In this document: positions 58,537 through 64,000 of the stretch, piece by piece
How positions within the stretch are numbered: the stretch's first letter is position 1
Layout: each line of letters opens with the position of its first letter
NCBI RefSeq assembly: GCF_964020115.1
Contig: NZ_OZ026542.1
Location: forward strand, 62,001-126,000
Source of the DNA: Candidatus Regiella endosymbiont of Tuberolachnus salignus
Lineage (GTDB): Bacteria; Pseudomonadota; Gammaproteobacteria; Enterobacterales; Enterobacteriaceae
Direction: 5' to 3'
DNA: 64,000 bases
The notes under the pieces: generated by a model
What the model was told of the DNA's origin: nothing
Database searches by the model: none
The model's input: the letters and a program-made list of their open reading frames with translations, nothing else
Position numbers and translations under genes: made by a program

Positions 58537-58700
58537 TTAGAGCCTATTCGAAATCTTTTTTGACGAAGTTCAGTTTAATTTTATTCCGTGTTGTCGTCGC
58601 TTGCCGTACTATTTGCACTGTCTGTACTCCTCTGCCTTGAATAAAATTAAACGGATTCGGCTATATCAGCGAGCATAAGAGATTGAAAATAGGTTATTAG
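58537..58700. repeat. R3 repeat containing a nested R4 copy
   Basis: Ends TTAGAGCCTATTCGAAATC and GAGATTGAAAATAGGTTATTA belong to R3. The middle of the element has been interrupted by R4 (58571-58665). Its right edge touches the stop codon of the gene at 58701. Confidence 0.7.
58571..58665. repeat. R4 palindromic repeat nested in R3
   Basis: Second R4 copy: inverted ends AGTTTAATTTTATTC and GAATAAAATTAAAC around TGTTGTCGTCGCTTGCCGTA, CTATTTGCACTGTCTG and TACTCCTCTGCC. The interior matches the copy at 35785 almost base for base, whereas the arms have diverged in compensating fashion. Confidence 0.8.
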
Positions 58701-59675
58701 CTAATTAGGATCTTGATCACAGAAAGTAGCACAGGACTTTTCAATATGGCTCTCATAAAACAACATGGTAACTTCGCAAACTTTTTTACTCAGCATATTT
58801 AATTCAACACCTAATTTGTCTATATTGTCTTGATACAATAGCCCGCTTGTTCCTTTTATAACATCGGATAACATTTCTGATGAAATAATGTTGTTTTTTA
58901 GTTGAGCGATAAATGCTTGTTTACTCGCAGCCGATAAAACACTGTGTTCAGAATCCAATTCAAACATTTTGCTAATAGTCACCAAATAACAGGGGATTTT
59001 TTTCGCTATGTCTGTCAAAATTTTCATGATACTTGTTGTCATCGTTATTTGCACATAACTACAGATTTGATTCTTGTCTTTATCAGCGGAAAAGTTATTA
59101 ATTTTTTGATAGTCTTTAACGATCTTTCTCATATCATTAATATCAACAAGTAATTTTTTCAAACCAAGATTGAGAGCAGTAAAAAAATAGGTACCATTAA
59201 ACTTTTCTTCTATTTTAAATCCACCGTATTCTATAAATTCTTCAAATTTATTTTGTCTAACATCGTCAATTTTATTTTCATGTAACTCTATCACACTGGC
59301 CGGTAATTCTATTTTTTTTAATAAAAAACCATCATAGCTCACTTCAATACTTTTCATATTAGTTTCAACATAATCTTCACCGTAAATAACAGTGACTTTA
59401 TAGTTATTTTTTAATGCAGGACACGTATTATTTTTTAATTCAATTAATGCATTCAGTTGGTCATCTAAACAATTAGAATGTATACGTTTATACAATTTAA
59501 TCAGTCGTTTTTCTTTATCTTCTAGTAAAAATATTTTTTTGAAAAAATTAACGAATGCATCACGAACCGTTAAATCAGGTTTAAAATCTTCACGATAGAC
59601 GCCAGTACATAGAGAAAGAACATTGTGATGATTAAAATGTAATGAGTTGTGTGATACATTATTAGATATCATCAT
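58701..59675 (-). CDS. Unrecognised AT-rich protein of about 324 residues
   Basis: I do not recognise this protein. From MMISNNVSHNSLHFNHHNVLS it is hydrophilic, Lys/Asn/Ile-rich, without a signal peptide or membrane segment, and with predicted helical stretches (LGLKKLLVDINDMRKIVKDYQ). A polar, Ser/Asn/His-rich start followed by a helical body is typical of type III secretion effectors, which is only a suggestion. Its base composition is more AT-rich than that of its neighbours. The ATG at 59675 has GAGG eight bases upstream. It is flanked by R3/R4 and R1 repeats, consistent with an acquired gene. Confidence 0.7.
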   Translation of the reverse strand: MMISNNVSHNSLHFNHHNVLSLCTGVYREDFKPDLTVRDAFVNFFKKIFLLEDKEKRLIKLYKRIHSNCLDDQLNALIELKNNTCPALKNNYKVTVIYGEDYVETNMKSIEVSYDGFLLKKIELPASVIELHENKIDDVRQNKFEEFIEYGGFKIEEKFNGTYFFTALNLGLKKLLVDINDMRKIVKDYQKINNFSADKDKNQICSYVQITMTTSIMKILTDIAKKIPCYLVTISKMFELDSEHSVLSAASKQAFIAQLKNNIISSEMLSDVIKGTSGLLYQDNIDKLGVELNMLSKKVCEVTMLFYESHIEKSCATFCDQDPN

Positions 59676-59839
59676 ATACATTTCCTCACTGTATCGTAAA
59701 AATAGTGGTAGTCATAAACCAAACTATTTTTATTAAAAACTTTTAAATCCTTTTAATTAAATATAGAAAAAAAATATTGACCTATTTTTGAAAAAAGGTC
59801 ATTTTTATTAAAAAAGGAATAGGCAGAACAATCGCGCTA

Positions 59840-59965
59840 TATACCCAATGAATTTCGAGTTACGGCAAGGCGGCCAGGGCGACCGACCGATGAGCGTAGA
59901 CATACTACGTGATTCGGCGAGCACCCGCAGACAACAAAGCCGTAACTTGAAAGGCGAAGGGTATA
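59840..59965. repeat. R1 palindromic repeat upstream of the sulfatase-like gene
   Basis: Full 126-bp copy (TATACCCAATGAATTTCGAG ... TTGAAAGGCGAAGGGTATA). It ends 50 bp before the assigned start and is open in the same frame. The remaining AT-rich stretch 59676-59839 probably holds the promoter of the leftward gene at 58701. Confidence 0.9.
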
Positions 59966-60015
59966 TCTCCCTAGCGGATTGCCCTGAGATAATTTACTTA
60001 ACTAAAGCAGATATC

Positions 60016-62031
60016 ATGTGGTTTTACCGATTCAGGCAAGCATGTCTTGCATTATTATTTCCTTGGTTATTGGCTGTTCTTACGCAATCTGCGGGCAGGG
60101 CTTATCTGCTGTTCACTCACGGAGCATCTAAAACACTCGAGGATTTTTCTCTAGATGTAACACGAATGTTTTGGATTGGCGGCCTGTTTGATATACGTAT
60201 CGCCAGTTTGCTTTTTGTTCCTTGCTTATTGATGGCGGGCTGTCTTGCGGTCAGCAACCACAGTTTTCTTATTTGGCAGCGTTTTTGGCTCTGGGTGGCG
60301 GCTATTTTAAGCGTAATAGTCCTTATTATGACGGTAGTGAACGTTTTCTATTACGCAACCTACGAACGCTTCATTGATGTTTTTGTATTCGGCTTAATTG
60401 AAGATGATACCGTTGCCGTATTAAGCACGGTGTGGCAATCCTATCCGGTTATTGGTGTTTTGTTTTGCCTCGGGCTATTTTCCATTATTGTTTTCTGGTT
60501 TTATCGCCGCTGGCAACGTTGGCTCGGCACTAAACCAGAATATAAAATAAGCTTATCGATATCTATTATCATTACCATGGTTATTCTTTTCATCTGCTTT
60601 CTTGGTATGCGTGGCTCTGTCGGCACTTTTCCCCTACGTCAGCATGATGTACAGGTTTCAACGATAAAAATGCTGAATATGCTAACGCCAAACGGTTTGA
60701 TAGCGATGTACTGGGCGGTCAATGCCCACCAAAAAAATAACCAATTTGTCACCGCTACCAATGAAAAAGGCACGGAGTTATTAAGCCGTTTTCTAGAGCG
60801 ACCTACGCAAGCCAGCTTGACGCCGTTTATCGCTAAGACAGATACAAACCGAGTGGCGAAAAAAAATCCGCCGAATGTGGTGTTGGCTGTTATGGAAAGC
60901 ATGGGTTACCACTTGCAAAGTTTAGATCACCATCAGCGTGATCTACTTGGAGCACTCCGGCAACACTGGTTAACCGACTGGCATTTTGAGCGTTTTATTT
61001 CTGAAGGGGATGGCACCATTGATAGCCTAAATCGCTTCTTTGTCCGTAGTCCAATGAGCAGTATTAGCCAATCTAGCACTCAAACGGCTGCCTTTATCAG
61101 TAATATGTTTACACCTTATTTGGCTAACGGATATAAAATTATCTTCGTCACTTCAGGTAACGGCGCATGGCAGAATCTCAACCAATTTCTTCCACGCTTA
61201 GGTGTCAGTGAATTTATGGAGCAAAATGGTTTAAAAAAACGCTATCCTGATGCTTCTATCGGAACATGGGGTGTTCCTGATGAATATATGTTTCGTTATA
61301 TGAAAGAGCGTTTGGCGGAAGCAGACAAAAAAGGCGAACCTATTTTCATGATGTCTATGTCCACCACACATCACCCTCCTTACAAGACACCGACGGGTTA
61401 TCGCAAAACCGATGTTGAGCTGACTGAAACAGAAAAACAACGTTTGCGTAATTTAGCAACCGACGATGAATTGAAAACCGTGCTGAATACCTTAGCGTAC
61501 GCCAATGATCAGTTAGGTCTGTTCATCAGTTGGGTTAAATCGCAAGCCCTGGGGACTCACACCATTATCGCTGCTACAGGAGATCATAATATACGTGGTA
61601 TTGGTTATCCTGATACGCATGAATTGGTTTTAGGTCATGCCGTGCCGTTTTACCTTTATGTTCCTCAGGACTATCGTCAAAACAGTTATTTTGATTCTTC
61701 TCGGGTGGGAAGCCATAAAGATATTTTGCCAACGCTCTATCAGCTCAGCCTGTCAGAGACGACATATTATCAAACGGGATGCAATTTACTGTCGAAAACA
61801 TCAGATAACACCTGGTGTCAAGGTTATAACCCTGAAGTCGCTATCACAGCAGAAGGGGCTTGTATCCTCACAGGGCACAAAGAATTCCGTCCATGGGCAA
61901 ACCAGAAAGGGCTGCTTCTTGGCGACCCAAAAGACATGACACCTGCGCAGGAGAAACAGTGCAACCGCTGGAGTACTTTTACCGATCTATTGTGGTGGCA
62001 GTTAAATCGTCAGGTGGGTGGACAAAAATAA
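60016..62031 (+). CDS. LtaS/sulfatase-superfamily inner-membrane transferase
   Basis: Alkaline-phosphatase-superfamily membrane enzyme of about 671 residues, similar in layout to phosphoglycerol or phosphoethanolamine transferases. Five hydrophobic segments fill the first 220 residues (for example LALLFPWLLAVLTQSAG and ISIIITMVILFICFLGM). The periplasmic sulfatase domain then shows VVLAVMESMGYH (metal Glu), a possible nucleophile Thr in EGDGTIDSLNRFF, STTHHPPYKTP (His) and AATGDHNIRG (Asp-His). The acceptor is unknown; modification of envelope glycans or lipid A is plausible. The start MWFYRFRQ is chosen because upstream codons come from an R1 repeat. Confidence 0.85.
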   Translation: MWFYRFRQACLALLFPWLLAVLTQSAGRAYLLFTHGASKTLEDFSLDVTRMFWIGGLFDIRIASLLFVPCLLMAGCLAVSNHSFLIWQRFWLWVAAILSVIVLIMTVVNVFYYATYERFIDVFVFGLIEDDTVAVLSTVWQSYPVIGVLFCLGLFSIIVFWFYRRWQRWLGTKPEYKISLSISIIITMVILFICFLGMRGSVGTFPLRQHDVQVSTIKMLNMLTPNGLIAMYWAVNAHQKNNQFVTATNEKGTELLSRFLERPTQASLTPFIAKTDTNRVAKKNPPNVVLAVMESMGYHLQSLDHHQRDLLGALRQHWLTDWHFERFISEGDGTIDSLNRFFVRSPMSSISQSSTQTAAFISNMFTPYLANGYKIIFVTSGNGAWQNLNQFLPRLGVSEFMEQNGLKKRYPDASIGTWGVPDEYMFRYMKERLAEADKKGEPIFMMSMSTTHHPPYKTPTGYRKTDVELTETEKQRLRNLATDDELKTVLNTLAYANDQLGLFISWVKSQALGTHTIIAATGDHNIRGIGYPDTHELVLGHAVPFYLYVPQDYRQNSYFDSSRVGSHKDILPTLYQLSLSETTYYQTGCNLLSKTSDNTWCQGYNPEVAITAEGACILTGHKEFRPWANQKGLLLGDPKDMTPAQEKQCNRWSTFTDLLWWQLNRQVGGQK

Positions 62032-62082
62032 CAAACACGCTATGGCATGATGACGGGAAATTTTGTATCACACTAAAATAGA

Positions 62083-62108
62083 ATCGGCCAATAGACCTCT
62101 TGGCCGAT
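62083..62108. terminator. Hairpin between the sulfatase-like gene and gyrA
   Basis: ATCGGCCAA and TTGGCCGAT pair perfectly around TAGACCTC. On the minus strand the stem is followed by TCTATTTTAG, a moderate T-rich tract, so it may end gyrA transcription and possibly also the rightward gene. Confidence 0.6.
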
Positions 62109-62135
62109 CTCTTTATCGCTCACAGGAATCAACGA

Positions 62136-64000
62136 TCATTCTGGTTGATCGTTCACGACATTTTCTTCATTCACGATATCATCGTCTTGTTCGGCTACAC
62201 GTTGCAAACCAACCACATGTTCATTTTTTGCCGTACGAATCAATCGAACACCTTGAGTGTTACGCCCTTGAACATTGATTTCTGATACGCGGGTACGCAC
62301 CAAGGTGCCTGCATCAGTAATGATCATAATTTGGTCGCTGGTCATCACCTGAATCGCAGCGACAACGTTACCATTACGTTCACTGGTTTTGATTGAGAGT
62401 ACACCTTTAGTCGCACGACCTTTTGTCGGATATTCTTCTGCCAAAGTACGCTTGCCGTAGCCGTTCTTGGTTATCGTTAATATTTCGCCCTCTTTCTGTG
62501 GAATGATGAGTGACACCAGGCGATCATCATCATTAAGCTTAATACCACGCATCCCGGCTGCCTTACGTCCGACTGATCGCACCTTACTTTCTGAAAAACG
62601 TACCGCCTTTCCATCGGTAGAAAACAGCATCACCTCATTACTGCCATCAGTTAAAGCGACACCGATTAACTCATCGCCTTCATTCAAATTAATAGCGATA
62701 ATGCCATCTTTACGTGGACGACTAAAACAATCCAGTGCTGTTTTTTTCACTATACCGCAGGCCGTCGCCATAAAAACGTGATGCCCTGCGTCATATTCAC
62801 GCACCGGTAAAATGGCGGTAATGCGCTCATTTTCTTTCAACGGCAATAAATTGATGATGGGACGTCCGCGTGCACCGCGGCTGGCCTCGGGTAATTGATA
62901 AACTTTCATCCAATAGAGACTACCTTTACTGGAGAAACACAAGATAGTGTCGTGTGTGTTGGCAACCAAGAGTTGATCAATGAAGTCTTCTCCTTTTATA
63001 CGGGCAGCGGATTTACCCTTACCTCCCCGCCGCTGAGCTTCATAATCCGTCAATGGCTGATATTTAACATAACCTTGGTGAGATAGCGTCACTACCACAT
63101 CTTCCTGATTAATCAAATCTTCATTATTAATTTCTAAATTATTAACAATGATATTGGTACGACGTGGATCTTTATATTGCTCTTTAATTGCGTTCAACTC
63201 ATCCTTAATGATTTCCATCAAGCGTTCAGGCGTTTTTAAGATAGAGATTAATTCGACAATTTTTATTAACAAATCCTTATATTCATCAAGCAATTTGTCA
63301 TGTTCCATGCCGGTCAATTTTTGCAGACGTAGATCCAAAATGGCCTGAGCTTGTTGCTCGGTGAGATGGTAGCTTTCGTCGTGAATACCAAATTCTTTTT
63401 CCAACCATTCAGGGCGAGCGTCTTCATTACGACCGATGGTGATTTGTTCACCGGAAGAACGTTTTAACATTTCATCCACATCGCTCAGCGGCCATGCATT
63501 TCCCATCAAACCATTTTTAGCATCAGCAGCAGTGGGGGCATGGCGAATAAGCTCGATAATCGTATCAATATGTGCCAATGCAACCACCAAGGCTTCCAAA
63601 ATGTGCGCCCGATCACGTGCTTTGCGCAGTTCAAACATCGTGCGTCTTGTCACCACTTCGCGGCGATGACTGACAAATGACTGCAAAATTTCTTTCAGAG
63701 GGAGTATTTTTGGTTGCCCTGCATGTAAGGCCACCATATTGATACCAAAAGTGATTTGCAGCTGTGTCAGCGAATAAAGATTGTTCAAGACAACCTCACC
63801 CACCGCATCGCGTTTAATTTCAATCACCACGCGCATTCCATCTTTATCAGACTCATCACGCAAGGCACTGATACCTTCTACACGCTTCTCTTTTACTAAC
63901 TCAGCAATTTTCTCAATCAGTTTCGCCTTATTAACCTGGTAAGGTATCTCATGAACAAGAATGGTTTCACGCTGAGTTTTAGCATCGATTACCACCTCAG
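62136..64000 (-). CDS. gyrA: DNA gyrase subunit A, C-terminal part (gene continues beyond the window)
   Basis: ATP-dependent supercoiling enzyme subunit. The frame is open to the window edge; the visible part starts at about residue 260 of the E. coli protein ([30 protein letters not shown]). It includes the coiled-coil region, the GyrA-box motif [17 protein letters not shown] and the beta-pinwheel C-terminal domain. The acidic tail after QRVAEQDDD is much shorter than in E. coli. The catalytic tyrosine and the quinolone-resistance region lie outside the window. Confidence 0.97.
   Translation of the reverse strand, partial: EVVIDAKTQRETILVHEIPYQVNKAKLIEKIAELVKEKRVEGISALRDESDKDGMRVVIEIKRDAVGEVVLNNLYSLTQLQITFGINMVALHAGQPKILPLKEILQSFVSHRREVVTRRTMFELRKARDRAHILEALVVALAHIDTIIELIRHAPTAADAKNGLMGNAWPLSDVDEMLKRSSGEQITIGRNEDARPEWLEKEFGIHDESYHLTEQQAQAILDLRLQKLTGMEHDKLLDEYKDLLIKIVELISILKTPERLMEIIKDELNAIKEQYKDPRRTNIIVNNLEINNEDLINQEDVVVTLSHQGYVKYQPLTDYEAQRRGGKGKSAARIKGEDFIDQLLVANTHDTILCFSSKGSLYWMKVYQLPEASRGARGRPIINLLPLKENERITAILPVREYDAGHHVFMATACGIVKKTALDCFSRPRKDGIIAINLNEGDELIGVALTDGSNEVMLFSTDGKAVRFSESKVRSVGRKAAGMRGIKLNDDDRLVSLIIPQKEGEILTITKNGYGKRTLAEEYPTKGRATKGVLSIKTSERNGNVVAAIQVMTSDQIMIITDAGTLVRTRVSEINVQGRNTQGVRLIRTAKNEHVVGLQRVAEQDDDIVNEENVVNDQPE

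Overview
The window looks like the chromosome of a host-associated member of the Enterobacterales. Nearly every recognisable gene has a close Escherichia/Yersinia-type counterpart, and many local gene orders match that group: tsaE-amiB-mutL-miaA-hfq-hflX-hflK-hflC, pdxB-truA-dedA-accD-folC-dedD-cvpA-purF-ubiX, groES-groEL/fxsA/aspA/dsbD, ygfX-sdhE/ygfZ, ubiK/ribB, ygiB-ygiC and bioH/gntX-nfuA. The genome shows signs of erosion. Expected neighbours are missing (dcuA and cutA between aspA and dsbD, usg between pdxB and truA, nsrR and rlmB around rnr). bioH is split by an insertion sequence, blocks are rearranged, and several families of short palindromic repeats fill the intergenic gaps. This pattern resembles facultative insect symbionts such as Regiella, Hamiltonella or Arsenophonus. 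The genus is inferred and was not tested.

Layout. 0-3.4 kb: miaB, ubiF and tusE. 3.5-13 kb: a long leftward block from hha/tsaE through the mutL-miaA-hfq-hfl genes. 13-14.3 kb: an AT-rich stretch with no clear gene. 14.3-24.5 kb: yoaH-dbpA, groESL, fxsA, aspA, dsbD, ygfX-sdhE, ygfZ. 24.6-30.3 kb: queG, glyA, clpB. 30.4-35.9 kb: a complete leftward rRNA operon (16S, tRNA-Glu, 23S, 5S, tRNA-Thr). 35.9-45.8 kb: hmp, ubiX and the purF-to-pdxB block. 46-54.8 kb: a DMT transporter, ubiK, ribB, ygiBC, purA, rnr. 54.8-58.5 kb: bioH interrupted by an IS110-family element, then gntX and nfuA. 58.7-64 kb: an unrecognised AT-rich gene, an LtaS/sulfatase-type membrane protein and the 3' part of gyrA.

Main points. 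(1) The IS110-family element at about 55.27-56.48 kb carries a non-coding left end that can be read as a bridge RNA. It has two stem-enclosed loops. One loop contains an 8-base match to the left half of the interrupted bioH site. The other contains a 9-base match to the element's own right end and a 6-base complement to its left end. Removing the element at a shared CT dinucleotide restores an open bioH frame of 258 codons. (2) A palindromic repeat family of about 125 bp (called R1 here, at least 17 copies or fragments) has invaded coding sequence. It lies in frame inside ygfX, forms the C-termini of truA and accD, supplies the stop of ygfZ, and runs in frame into the 5' ends of ribB, gntX and the sulfatase gene. 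This behaviour is like the Rickettsia palindromic elements. (3) Three essential or housekeeping proteins carry unusual low-complexity additions: a 15-unit Gly-Ser-His type array in Hfq, a five-cysteine insert in AccD and a 9-residue tandem repeat in UbiK. Three further palindromic families (R2, R3, R4) are described, with R4 nested in R3 at 58.6 kb.
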